A stretch of 64,000 bases of DNA from Amnibacterium setariae (GTDB lineage: Bacteria; Actinomycetota; Actinomycetes; Actinomycetales; Microbacteriaceae), in contig NZ_QXTG01000002.1 in assembly GCF_003581425.1 (NCBI RefSeq), forward strand, positions 496,001 through 560,000, given 5' to 3'. The first letter of the stretch is position 1. Every line of letters begins with the position of its first letter. Below, in pieces: positions 26,591 through 34,660 of the stretch. The position numbers and the translations under genes are program-made. The notes below the pieces were generated by a model that was not told where the DNA came from, did not search any database, and saw only the letters and a list, made by a program, of their open reading frames with translations.

Positions 26591-27097
26591 ATGACGACGG
26601 TGATCCGGGAGGCGACGGCCGACGACGGGGAGGCGCTGGGGCGGATGCACTGGGCGTCCTGGCGCGAGGCCTACGCCCCGCTGCTGCCCGACGGGTTCTT
26701 CACGCCCGAGGGCGAGGAGCGGCGCGTGCAGCAGTGGCGGCGGATCGTCGCGGAGCCCGCCTCCGCCGACGTCGTGCTGCGCATCGCCGAGCGCGACGGC
26801 GCAGTCGTCGGCTTCGCGACGGCGGGGCCGGCCCGCCCGAACGACACCGCCGGCGCGACGGTGCGCGACCGGGAGCTCTGGTCGATCTACGTGCTCGCCT
26901 CCGAGTACGGCACCGGCCTCGCCGACCGCCTCCTCGCCGCCGTGCTGCCGGACGACGTGCCCGCCGAGGTGTGGGTGTTCGAGGCGAACCCGCGCGCCCG
27001 CGCCTTCTACGGGAAGCACGGGTTCGCCCCGGACGGCGCCCGCCACGTCTTCGGCCCGGAGCTCGGCGGGCAGCCCGAGATCCGGCTCGTCCGCTGA
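26591..27097 (+). CDS. GNAT N-acetyltransferase
   Basis: 168 aa, complete GNAT fold: IREATADDGEALGRMHWASW at the N-terminus, VVGFATAGPAR (beta-4), LWSIYVLASEYGTGLADRLL (beta-4 to alpha-3 with the acetyl-CoA loop in the relaxed form SEYGTG), and ANPRARAFYGKHGFAPDG (beta-6/alpha-4). Acetyl acceptor unknown. The ATG at 26591 follows GGTAGGAAGG, usable either as ribosome binding site or as -10 TAGGAA of a leaderless transcript. The stop lies five bases before a long hairpin shared with the convergent reductase gene. Confidence 0.9.
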   Translation: MTTVIREATADDGEALGRMHWASWREAYAPLLPDGFFTPEGEERRVQQWRRIVAEPASADVVLRIAERDGAVVGFATAGPARPNDTAGATVRDRELWSIYVLASEYGTGLADRLLAAVLPDDVPAEVWVFEANPRARAFYGKHGFAPDGARHVFGPELGGQPEIRLVR

Positions 27098-27101
27098 CCC
27101 T

Positions 27102-27140
27102 CCTTCGTCTCGTCGGCACGACGTGCCTACGAGACGAAGG
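27102..27140. terminator. Near-perfect palindromic terminator
   Basis: CCTTCGTCTCGT (27102-27113), one mismatch, GGCAC, 3-base loop, GTGCC, one mismatch, ACGAGACGAAGG (27129-27140). An outer GACCCTC/GAGGGTC pair (27096/27148) extends it. Between convergent genes. Confidence 0.82.
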
Positions 27141-27152
27141 GGAAGGGGAGGG

Positions 27153-28046
27153 TCAGGCGATCGCGTCGAGCTCGGCGACCGCGTCCGCCGGCAGCACGAG
27201 GCCGGCGCCCGCGACGTTCTCGCGGAGGTGCGCGACCGAGGAGGTGCCGGGGATGAGCAGCAGGTTCGGCGAGCGCTGCAGCAGCCACGCCTGCGCGACC
27301 TGCATCGGCGTCGCCCCGACCCGCGCGGCGACCGCGTCGAGCGTCCCGGACTGCAGCGGGCTGAAGCCGCCGAGCGGGAAGTACGGCACGTAGGCGATGC
27401 CGTCGTCCGCGAGCCGGCGGATCAGGTCGTCGTCGCCGCGGTTCGCGAGGTTGTAGAAGTTCTGCACCTCCACGATCTCGGTGATCGACCGCGCCTCCGC
27501 GACCTGCTGGGCGTCGACGGTGCTCACGCCGACGTGGCGCACGAGGCCCTGCTGCTGCAGCTCGGCGACCGCCTCCACCTCCGGCGCGATGCTGCCCGGC
27601 ACCGCGCTGTGGGCGTCGTCGCCGCCGCCGACCCGCACGTTCACGACGTCGAGCACGTCGACGCCGAGCGTGCGGAGGTTGTCGTGCACCTGCGCCTGCA
27701 GGTCCTCGGGCTCGCGCCGCGGGATCCAGGCGCCGCGGTCGTCGCGCCGCGAGCCGACCTTCGTCACGATCACGAGGTCGTCCGGGTAGGGCGCGAGGGC
27801 CTCGCGGATCAGCTCGTTGGAGACGTGGGGGCCGTAGAAGTCGGCGGTGTCGATGTGGCGGATCCCGAGCTCCACCGCGGTGCGGAGCACCGCGATCGCC
27901 TCGTCGTGGTCCCGCGGCGGTCCGAAGACCCCCTTGCCGGGCAGCTGCATGGCCCCGAAGCCCACGCGCGGCACCTCGCGGTCGCCGAGTCGGTACGTGC
28001 CGCCGGGGAGGGTGCCGCCGGGGAGGGAGTTCGTCGTCTCAGTCAT
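27153..28046 (-). CDS. Aldo/keto reductase, YajO/Tas-like
   Basis: 297 aa AKR: VPRVGFGAMQLPGKG, IRHIDTADFYGPHVSNELI (Asp, Tyr), VIVTKVGSRRDD (Lys) and a C-terminal QAWLLQRSPNLLLIPGTSSV cofactor segment. The usual active-site His motif (LxxxH) is replaced in LDVVNVRVGGGDD, where no His is seen, so catalysis may be altered, as in other actinobacterial oxidoreductases of this group. A Gly/Pro-rich 15-residue N-terminus precedes the barrel. Divergent from the XRE regulator gene at 28149, which probably controls it. Confidence 0.88.
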   Translation of the reverse strand: MTETTNSLPGGTLPGGTYRLGDREVPRVGFGAMQLPGKGVFGPPRDHDEAIAVLRTAVELGIRHIDTADFYGPHVSNELIREALAPYPDDLVIVTKVGSRRDDRGAWIPRREPEDLQAQVHDNLRTLGVDVLDVVNVRVGGGDDAHSAVPGSIAPEVEAVAELQQQGLVRHVGVSTVDAQQVAEARSITEIVEVQNFYNLANRGDDDLIRRLADDGIAYVPYFPLGGFSPLQSGTLDAVAARVGATPMQVAQAWLLQRSPNLLLIPGTSSVAHLRENVAGAGLVLPADAVAELDAIA

Positions 28047-28148
28047 GCCTCCACCCTGCGCCTCGCCGGCTGGGGGCGGCAGCATCCCCGCGTCCCTGGG
28101 ACCGCGGGGACCAGGATGCGGCGACGCGTCCGGTCGTACCGTTGCCGC

Positions 28149-29000
28149 ATGAGCGATCCGCGCCTGCTCGGGGACTACCTCCGCGCCCGCCGCGCGCAGG
28201 TGCGGCCGGAGGACGCGGGCGTCGTCGTGACCGGCGTCCGCCGCACGCCCGGGCTGCGGCGGGAGGAGGTCGCGACGCTCGCCGGCATCAGCGCCGACTA
28301 CTACCTGCGCCTCGAGCAGGGCCGGGACCGCAACCCGAGCGCGCAGGTGCTCGACGCCCTCGCCCGCGTGCTGCGGCTGGACGCGACGGCCGTGGAGTAC
28401 CTGCACGGGCTCGCCGCCGACGCTCCGTCCCGCCCGCGCCCGACCAGGGACGCGGTGCCGACCGGCACCGCGCAGCTGCTCGCGGCGCTCGACCTGCCCG
28501 CGTTCGTCGAGAGCCGCCGGTTCGACGTGCTCGCTGCGAACCCGCTCGCGACGGCCCTGTCCCCGTCCATCACCGCCGGCGAGAACCGCCTGCGGTCGGT
28601 GCTGCTCGACCCGGCCGAGCAGGCGCTGCTGCCCGACTGGGACTGGGCCGTCAGCGGCATGATCGCCTCCTTCCGGACCTCGCTCGGCCCCGGGCGCCCG
28701 GATCCGGAGACCGCACGCCTCATCGACGAGCTGACGACGCGGAGCGAGGTGTTCCGCGAGCACTGGTCGCGGCACGACGTGCAGCCGCTCGAGGGCGGCG
28801 GCTTCACCATGGAGCACCCCGCCGTCGGCCGGCTCGACCTGCGCCGCGAGAAGCTCGGCGTCGGCGGCACGGACGGGCAGGTGCTCGTCGTCTACCACGC
28901 CGACCCCGGCACGCGGACGGCCGAGCGGCTCGCGCTGCTCGGCTCGCTCGTCGCCGCGGATCAGACCCCGGCGGCGTTGAAGAGCAGCCCGAGCACGTAG
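28149..29000 (+). CDS. XRE-family regulator with MmyB-type ligand-binding domain
   Basis: 283 aa. HTH about 8-80: LLGDYLRARRAQVRPEDAGV, then RTPGLRREEVATLAGISADY and YLRLEQGRDRNPS. The remainder matches the MmyB-like ligand-binding domain (ESRRFDVLAANPLATALSPS, with the C-terminal VYHADPGTRTAERLALL). Such regulators typically control a divergent oxidoreductase, here the aldo/keto reductase 102 bases away. TACCGT six bases before the ATG suggests a leaderless transcript. The 3' end overlaps the convergent VIT1 gene by 40 bases. Confidence 0.9.
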   Translation: MSDPRLLGDYLRARRAQVRPEDAGVVVTGVRRTPGLRREEVATLAGISADYYLRLEQGRDRNPSAQVLDALARVLRLDATAVEYLHGLAADAPSRPRPTRDAVPTGTAQLLAALDLPAFVESRRFDVLAANPLATALSPSITAGENRLRSVLLDPAEQALLPDWDWAVSGMIASFRTSLGPGRPDPETARLIDELTTRSEVFREHWSRHDVQPLEGGGFTMEHPAVGRLDLRREKLGVGGTDGQVLVVYHADPGTRTAERLALLGSLVAADQTPAALKSSPST

Positions 29001-30028
29001 GTGACGGCCGCGGCGCCGAAGCCGATCGCGAGCTGGCGCACGGCGCGCAGGATCATCGGCGCCCCGGAGAGCAGCCCGACCACCGCGCCGGAGGCGAGCA
29101 GCGCGACGCCGACGAGCGCGGCCGCGACGACCACCGCGACGACGCCGGAGGCGCCGAACAGGTACGGCAGGATCGGGATCAGGGCGCCCGACGCGAAGAA
29201 CAGGAAGCTCGACAGCGCGACGCCGAACGGCGTCCCGACCGTCTCCACGTCGACGTCGTCCGCGGGCAGCCGCGGTGCGACCCGCTCCGCGAGCAGCTCG
29301 TGCGCGGCCCGCTCCGCCTCCGGCGCCGCCATGCCGCGCGCCCGGAAGACGAGCGCGACCTCGTTCTCGTCGAAGTCGATGCGGGTCAGGGCGTCGGCGG
29401 ACTGCGGCGAGGGCGTGGAGGCCGCGAGCAGCTCCCGCTGCGAGGACACGGAGACGTACTCCCCGGCGCCCATCGACAGCGCGCCGGCGAGCAGCCCGGC
29501 GACGCCCGTGGCGAGCACGAGGCCGGGCGTCGCGCCCGCCGCGCCGACGCCGAGGACGAGCGCGAGGTTGCTGACGAGGCCGTCGTTCGCGCCGAAGACC
29601 GCGGCGCGGAAGGTGCCGGAGATCCGCGACCGCCCCCGCATCGCGAGCGAGCGGACGACCTCCTCGTGGATCCGCTCGTCGGCAGCCATCTGCGGCGTCG
29701 CGTCCGCCTCGTCCTCGTAGGGCGAGCGCCCCTCGGCGCGCTGCAGCAGCGCGAGCACGAACACGGAGCCGAAGCGGCGCGCGAGCAGGCCGAGCAGGCG
29801 GGTGCGCACGCTGACGCGGGTGGGCCGATCGCCGTCGACGCCGAGCAGGTCGAGCCAGTGCTGCTCGTGCCGGCGCTCCGCCTCCGCGAGCTCGAGCAGG
29901 ATGTCGCGGTCCGGCCCGGTGCGGCGGGAGGCGAGGTCGCGGTAGACGGCGGCCTCCGCGCGCTCGTCGGCGAGGTAGCCGCGCCAGCGGCGGACCTGCT
30001 CGCGCGACCGGGGGCTCGTGGTGCTCAT
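28961..30028 (-). CDS. VIT1/CCC1-family transporter with ferritin-like N-terminal domain
   Basis: 355 aa. The first about 130 residues form a ferritin/rubrerythrin-like helical region (EAAVYRDLASRRTG, LLELAEAERRHEQHW, with the E and ExxH metal ligands). The membrane part has five helices typical of VIT1/CCC1: RAAVFGANDGLVSNLALVLG, LSMGAGEYVSVSSQREL, FFASGALIPILPYLFG and AVTYVLGLLFNAAGV. It probably moves Fe2+ or Mn2+ out of the cytosol. The ATG overlaps the stop of the upstream gene (ATGA at 30025-30028), so the two are coupled. Confidence 0.88.
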   Translation of the reverse strand: MSTTSPRSREQVRRWRGYLADERAEAAVYRDLASRRTGPDRDILLELAEAERRHEQHWLDLLGVDGDRPTRVSVRTRLLGLLARRFGSVFVLALLQRAEGRSPYEDEADATPQMAADERIHEEVVRSLAMRGRSRISGTFRAAVFGANDGLVSNLALVLGVGAAGATPGLVLATGVAGLLAGALSMGAGEYVSVSSQRELLAASTPSPQSADALTRIDFDENEVALVFRARGMAAPEAERAAHELLAERVAPRLPADDVDVETVGTPFGVALSSFLFFASGALIPILPYLFGASGVVAVVVAAALVGVALLASGAVVGLLSGAPMILRAVRQLAIGFGAAAVTYVLGLLFNAAGV

Positions 30029-30882
30029 GCGGCGTCCGGGTCGGGCAGGAGGGCCTCCAGGGGCGTGACGAGGCGGACGTGGAAGAAGCGCCGCGGGTTC
30101 TGCAGCACGGCGGGCACGGGCAGCGAGGCGCGGTCGAGGTTGCCCTCGAAGCGCGCGCTGACGGCGGTGTACTCGGCGTCGTCCACGGTAGCGGGCGCCG
30201 CCTCGCCGGTGACGGCGGCGAGGTGGATCAGGTCCGGCTGCTCGTCGGCGAGCACGCCGACGACGACGTCCGGCACGAGCTCGTCCTCGAACGCGCGCAG
30301 CTGCTGCCGCCAGGCCGGGGTCACCCGCCCGCGCGGGTCCGTCGCGGGCAGCCCGAGCAGGTCGTAGCCCCGCCACGGCTCGAGCGAGGGCAGGCGGAGG
30401 ATCCAGAGGCCGTGCGGGGTCGGCTGGTCCTCGACGACCTCCGGCTGCGGCCAGACGTACTCGAGGCCCTCCGGCGTGCCCGGGAAGAGCGGCCGGTAGA
30501 ACTCGGGCTCCTTGGCGATCAGCTTCGAGCGGTGGCTCTCGTGCACCCGGACGTCGCCGACCCACCGGGGCAGCAGCCCCTGGCGCGCGAGCCACGTCTG
30601 CGGGCGTCCGTCCACCTCCGGCGCGAACTCGAGCAGCTGCTCGCCGACGGCGTCGGCGTAGCCGCGGCGCGTCCACTCCCGCACCATCGCGAGTCCGTAC
30701 GCGGTCAGGGCGGGCACGTGGCCGCGCCACATGCCGACCGCGGGATGGCGCTGCCAGCCGTAGGTCGGCACGACCAGGGCCCGGAGGATCTGCAGCGTCT
30801 CGACCCGCTGCTTGCCGAGCCGCGGCCCGTCGAGCACGCGGGCGCTCTCGTCGAACGACGCGAACGGCAGGAACGTCTGCAT
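30025..30882 (-). CDS. MSMEG_6728-like protein, pyrimidine-dimer glycosylase-like N-terminus
   Basis: 285 aa. MQTFLPFASFDESARVLDGP, LGKQRVETLQILRALV and AVGMWRGHVPALTAYGLAMV resemble the Pyr_excise/T4 endonuclease V-related family found in many actinobacteria, including the DESHRSKL-like segment VHESHRSKLIAKEPEFY. The first residues (M-Q-T-F) match the processed N-terminus region that acts in the T4 enzyme, where Thr2 is nucleophile, but equivalence is not shown. The C-terminal part lacks a recognised domain. Translationally coupled to the transporter gene downstream. Confidence 0.65.
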   Translation of the reverse strand: MQTFLPFASFDESARVLDGPRLGKQRVETLQILRALVVPTYGWQRHPAVGMWRGHVPALTAYGLAMVREWTRRGYADAVGEQLLEFAPEVDGRPQTWLARQGLLPRWVGDVRVHESHRSKLIAKEPEFYRPLFPGTPEGLEYVWPQPEVVEDQPTPHGLWILRLPSLEPWRGYDLLGLPATDPRGRVTPAWRQQLRAFEDELVPDVVVGVLADEQPDLIHLAAVTGEAAPATVDDAEYTAVSARFEGNLDRASLPVPAVLQNPRRFFHVRLVTPLEALLPDPDAA

Positions 30883-30928
30883 CCCGTCGACCCTAGAGCG
30901 GGCCCCTGACCGTGCGGACGAGGAGCGG

Positions 30929-31885
30929 TCAGTCGCCCTCGGCGCGACCCTTCCGCCAGTAGCCCATGAAGGCGACCGAGCGGCGGTCGACGCCGAGCTC
31001 GGCGACGAGCATCCGGCGCAGCGCCTTGATCATCGACGCCTCCCCAGCGAGCCAGGCGTAGAACGGGCCGTCGGACCGGGCGATCGCGCCGTCGCCCGGG
31101 ACCTCCCAGAGCAGGCCCGCGTCGACGTCGACGTCCTCCGGCTCCTCGCCGCGGTGCGCGTCGAGGAGGCGGCCGGCGGCGGCACGCACGGCCGGCGCGA
31201 GCAGGGAGCCGTGCTCGGCGCCGTCGCGGGCGAGCACCCGCACGGCGACGCCGGCGGGGGCCGCGGGCAGCTGGGCCGCGTCGAGCGCGGAGGGCACCTC
31301 GAGCAGCACCTCGCCGCGGACGCGGCCCGGCAGGCCCTCGAGGATCCGGGCGACGGCCGGCAGCGCGGTCTCGTCGCCCGCGACGAGCACGCGGTCGGTG
31401 GAGGGCGGCAGCCGGAAGTCCACGCCGCCCGCGCCGGCCGCGCAGCCGCGGTTCGGGCCGCAGAGCACGACCTCGTCGCCCTCGCGGCAGTCCTGCGCGA
31501 AGCGGCCGGCCGGGCCGCACGGCTCGTGCACGACGAGGTCCACGTCCACCTCGCGCGCCGCAGGGCGCACGGCGCGGGTCGTGTAGGTCCGGATCACCGG
31601 GCGGAGGTCGTCGGGGATCGCCCGCCAGGCGCCGTACCAGTCGTCGACGAGGGGCAGCGCGTCGAGCGAGCCCTCCCCCGACGGCAGGATCAGCTTGATC
31701 CGCTGGTCGAGGCCCGGGTCCGCGAAGCGGTGCAGCGTCGGACCCGTGAAGGTCACGCGCATGAAGCCGTCTGAGAGACGGCGGCGGCGCGCGACGCGGA
31801 CGCGGTGCAGGAGGAACGGCGCCGTGCTCGCCTCGGCCGGGTCGGCGGCCTGCGGCGCGGGCGGGTCGGTCTCGACGAGCGTCAC
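30929..31885 (-). CDS. Siderophore-interacting protein (NADPH ferric-siderophore reductase)
   Basis: 318 aa SIP family flavoprotein (ViuB/YqjH-like). The FAD-binding domain contains IRTYTTRAVRPA (RxYTxR) and VHEPCGPAGRFAQDCREGDE. The NAD(P) domain contains RVLVAGDETALPAVARILEG and ends FYAWLAGEASMIKALRRML and GYWRKGRAE. It reduces Fe3+-siderophores in the cytosol to release Fe2+. The GTG at 31885 abuts an IdeR-type iron box (31886-31904), so expression should rise in iron shortage. No siderophore transporter is next to it. Confidence 0.92.
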   Translation of the reverse strand: MTLVETDPPAPQAADPAEASTAPFLLHRVRVARRRRLSDGFMRVTFTGPTLHRFADPGLDQRIKLILPSGEGSLDALPLVDDWYGAWRAIPDDLRPVIRTYTTRAVRPAAREVDVDLVVHEPCGPAGRFAQDCREGDEVVLCGPNRGCAAGAGGVDFRLPPSTDRVLVAGDETALPAVARILEGLPGRVRGEVLLEVPSALDAAQLPAAPAGVAVRVLARDGAEHGSLLAPAVRAAAGRLLDAHRGEEPEDVDVDAGLLWEVPGDGAIARSDGPFYAWLAGEASMIKALRRMLVAELGVDRRSVAFMGYWRKGRAEGD

Positions 31886-31904
31886 GCAGGTAAGGCTAAC
31901 CTCA
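31886..31904 (-). promoter_or_regulatory. IdeR/DtxR-type iron box
   Basis: GCAGGTAAGGCTAACCTCA matches 15 of 19 positions of the IdeR consensus TTAGGTTAGGCTAACCTAA. It directly touches the GTG start of the siderophore reductase gene, fitting iron-dependent repression. Confidence 0.8.
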
Positions 31905-31924
31905 CCCGCGCTCGAGCGGGAGGC

Positions 31925-33772
31925 TCAGCCCTTGACCCGCTTGCGCAGCAGGTCGATGCGGGCCTGCAGCTGCTCGGTCGTCGCCTGCGCCACCGCCGGC
32001 CCGCCGCAGAGGCGCCGCAGCTCCGAGTGGATCGCGCCGTGCGGCGTGTTCGTGCGGTGCGACCAGAGCCCGACGAGGTCCTGCAGCTGCTGCCGCTGCT
32101 CCTTGAGCCGCTTGTGCATCGGGATGTCTGCGAGGCGCTGCTCGGCGGGCGTCGGCGCGGACGCGGGCGCCGGCTTCTTGCCGCGCTTCTGCTGCCTCGC
32201 CTGGCGGTGGAGCAGGAGGTTGCGCACCTCGTCCGGCTCAAGCAGCCCGGGCAGCCCGAGGAAGTCGAGCTCCTCCTCGCTGCCGACCTCCGCCTCGAAC
32301 CCGAACTCGCCGCCGTCGTAGAGCACGCGGTCGAAGGCCGCGTCGCTGCCGAGCGCCTGGAACGAGCCGTCGAGGGCGAGCGTCTCGGACGCCTTCTCGA
32401 GCCGGTTGGCCGCGTCGAGGGCGGCGTCGTCGAGGCCCCCGGCCGCGTCGTCGCCCTCGCGCTCGTCGCGGTCGAGCGCGTGGTCGCGCTCGAGCTCGAG
32501 CTGCTCGGCGAGCTTCAGCAGCACCGGCACGTTCGGGAGGAACACGGAGGCGCTCTCGCCGCGCCTCCTGGCGCGCACGAAGCGGCCGATGGCCTGCGCG
32601 AAGAACAGCGGGGTGGAGGCGTTGGTCGCGTAGACGCCGACCGACAGCCGCGGCACGTCGACGCCCTCGGAGACCATCCGGACCGCGACGAGCCAGCGGT
32701 CGGTGCCGGCGGAGAACGCGGCGATCCGGTCGCTCGCCTCCTTCTCGTCGGACAGCACGACGGTCACGGGCTCGCCGGTCAGCGCCTTCAGCTGCTGCGC
32801 GTAGGCGCGGGCCGTCGTCTTGTTCGTCGCGATGACGAGGCCGCCGGCGTCCGGCACGCCGCGCCGCACCTCGGTGAGCCGCTGGTCGGCGGCGCGGAGC
32901 ACCGCCGGGATCCACTCGCCCTCGGGCGCGAGCGCGGTCCGCCAGGCCTGCGCCGTGATGTCCTTCGTGGTCGCCTCGCCGAGGCGGGCGCTCATCTCCT
33001 CCCCCGCGCTCGTGCGCCAGTGCATCGCGCCGGAGTAGACCATGAAGAGCACCGGCCGGACGACGCCGTCCTCGAGCGCCCGCCGGTAGCCGTACGAGAA
33101 GTCGGTGATCGAGGTGCGGATGCCGTGCTGGTCCGGCGCGTACTCGACGAACGGGATCGGCGCGGTGTCGCTGCGGAACGGCGTGCCGGAGAGGGAGAGC
33201 CGGCGGGTCGCGCCCGCGAACGCCTCCCGCATCCCGTCGCCCCACGACAGCGCGTCGCCGCCGTGGTGCACCTCGTCGAGGATGACGAGCGTCCGCGCCG
33301 ACTCGGTCATCCGCTTGTGGACGACGGGGTCCATGCCGATCTGCGCGTAGGACAGCGCGGCGCCGTGCCAGTGCTTGCCGAGCCAGCCGTCCGCGTTCTT
33401 GAACAGCGGGTTCAGGTGGATGGCGACGCGCTCGGCGGCCTCCGCCCACTGGCGCTTCAGGTGGTCCGTCGGCGCGACGACCGTCACGTGGTCGACGGTG
33501 CCGCGGGCGAGCAGCTCCTTCGCGAGCCGCAGGGCGAAGGTCGTCTTGCCGGCGCCCGGCGTCGCGGCGACCAGGAAGTCGCGCGGCTCCCGCTCGAAGT
33601 ACGCGGCGAGCGCCTCCTCCTGCCAGCGGCGCAGGCGCGGGCCGGCGCCCCACGGGGTGCGGTCGGGGAAGGCCGGCGGCAGGGCCGCCGCCTGGTGCGC
33701 GCCCGGGGCCGCGTCGAAGAGGTGGACGGGCTCCGGCGCGGGCGAGGGCAGACGCGGTGCGGGGGTGCTCAT
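31925..33772 (-). CDS. DEAD/DEAH-box (DEVH) helicase
   Basis: 615 aa SF2 helicase of the RAD3/XPB/UvrB-like ResIII type. Motifs: WQEEALAAYF (Q-like), VAATPGAGKTTFALRLAKEL (I), ILDEVHHGGDALSWG (II), LSLSGTPFRSD (III), VRMVSEGVDVPRLSVGVYAT (V), FFAQAIGRFVRARRRGE (VI). A C-terminal extension after about residue 450 holds an acidic stretch and a basic helical region (RLKEQRQQLQDLVGLWSHRT) of unknown role. The ATG at 33772 gives MSTPAPRLPSP. Divergent from the SGNH hydrolase by 120 bases. Confidence 0.9.
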   Translation of the reverse strand: MSTPAPRLPSPAPEPVHLFDAAPGAHQAAALPPAFPDRTPWGAGPRLRRWQEEALAAYFEREPRDFLVAATPGAGKTTFALRLAKELLARGTVDHVTVVAPTDHLKRQWAEAAERVAIHLNPLFKNADGWLGKHWHGAALSYAQIGMDPVVHKRMTESARTLVILDEVHHGGDALSWGDGMREAFAGATRRLSLSGTPFRSDTAPIPFVEYAPDQHGIRTSITDFSYGYRRALEDGVVRPVLFMVYSGAMHWRTSAGEEMSARLGEATTKDITAQAWRTALAPEGEWIPAVLRAADQRLTEVRRGVPDAGGLVIATNKTTARAYAQQLKALTGEPVTVVLSDEKEASDRIAAFSAGTDRWLVAVRMVSEGVDVPRLSVGVYATNASTPLFFAQAIGRFVRARRRGESASVFLPNVPVLLKLAEQLELERDHALDRDEREGDDAAGGLDDAALDAANRLEKASETLALDGSFQALGSDAAFDRVLYDGGEFGFEAEVGSEEELDFLGLPGLLEPDEVRNLLLHRQARQQKRGKKPAPASAPTPAEQRLADIPMHKRLKEQRQQLQDLVGLWSHRTNTPHGAIHSELRRLCGGPAVAQATTEQLQARIDLLRKRVKG

Positions 33773-33892
33773 CGGAGCGTCAACGCTAACCGCGACCACC
33801 GCGACTCGCCGACCTCCCCCGCGCGCCGGGCGCGCCGCCCGTTCCGGGGGCGACCACGCAGCGCGCACGACGGCCGCGAGGACAGGAGCAGG

Positions 33893-34660
33893 ATGGGAGG
33901 AGTGACCTGGCAGCGCTACGTCGCCATCGGCGACTCGTTCACGGAGGGCTACGGCGACCCGGACCCGGACAGCCCCGGCGGGCTCCGCGGCTGGGCCGAC
34001 CGCGTCGCGGAGGTGCTCGCGACCCGGACCGAGGACTTCGCCTACGCGAACCTCGCGGTCCGCGGGCGGCTGCTCGGCCGGATCGTCGACGAGCAGGTCG
34101 AGCCGGCGATCGCGCTGGCGCCGGACCTCGTCACGATCTCCGCGGGCGGCAACGACGTGATCCGCCCCGGCACGGACCCGGACGAGATCGCCGCCCGGCT
34201 CGACCCCGCGCTCGGGCGGCTCGCCGCGACCGGCGCGACCGTCGTCCTCTTCACCGGCGTCGACGTCGGCTTCTCCCCCGTCTTCCGGCGGATCCGCGGC
34301 AAGGTCGCGATCTACAACGAGCTGCTGCGCGGGCTCGCGGCGAAGCACGGCGCGCTCGTCGCCGACCAGTGGTCGCTGACGGCGATCCAGCGGGCCGACT
34401 TCTGGCGCGAGGACCGCCTGCACCTGAACGCCTACGGCCACCACGAGGTCGCGCGCATGGTGCTCGACGTGCTCGGCGTCGAGAACGACCTCGAGCCGAG
34501 CCGCCCGGCGCCGCTGCCGCCGCGCTCGTGGCGGGAGGCGCGGGTCGAGGACCTGCACTGGACGCGGGAGCACCTGATCCCGTGGATCGGCCGCCGCATC
34601 CGCGGCGTCTCCTCCGGCGACACGGTCGCGGCGAAGCGCCCGGGCTTCGAGGGCCGCTAG
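33893..34660 (+). CDS. SGNH/GDSL hydrolase
   Basis: 255 aa. Block I: YVAIGDSFTEGYGDP (catalytic Ser). Block II/III: GRLLGRIVDEQ and TISAGGNDVIRPG (Asn). Block V: DRLHLNAYGHHEVARMVL (Asp/His). There is no signal peptide, so the enzyme is probably cytosolic. These are esterases or lipases with broad acyl substrates. The ATG at 33893 has AGGAG five bases upstream; a GTG at 33902 in the same frame would remove three residues. The stop overlaps that of the convergent carboxypeptidase gene by three bases. Confidence 0.9.
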   Translation: MGGVTWQRYVAIGDSFTEGYGDPDPDSPGGLRGWADRVAEVLATRTEDFAYANLAVRGRLLGRIVDEQVEPAIALAPDLVTISAGGNDVIRPGTDPDEIAARLDPALGRLAATGATVVLFTGVDVGFSPVFRRIRGKVAIYNELLRGLAAKHGALVADQWSLTAIQRADFWREDRLHLNAYGHHEVARMVLDVLGVENDLEPSRPAPLPPRSWREARVEDLHWTREHLIPWIGRRIRGVSSGDTVAAKRPGFEGR

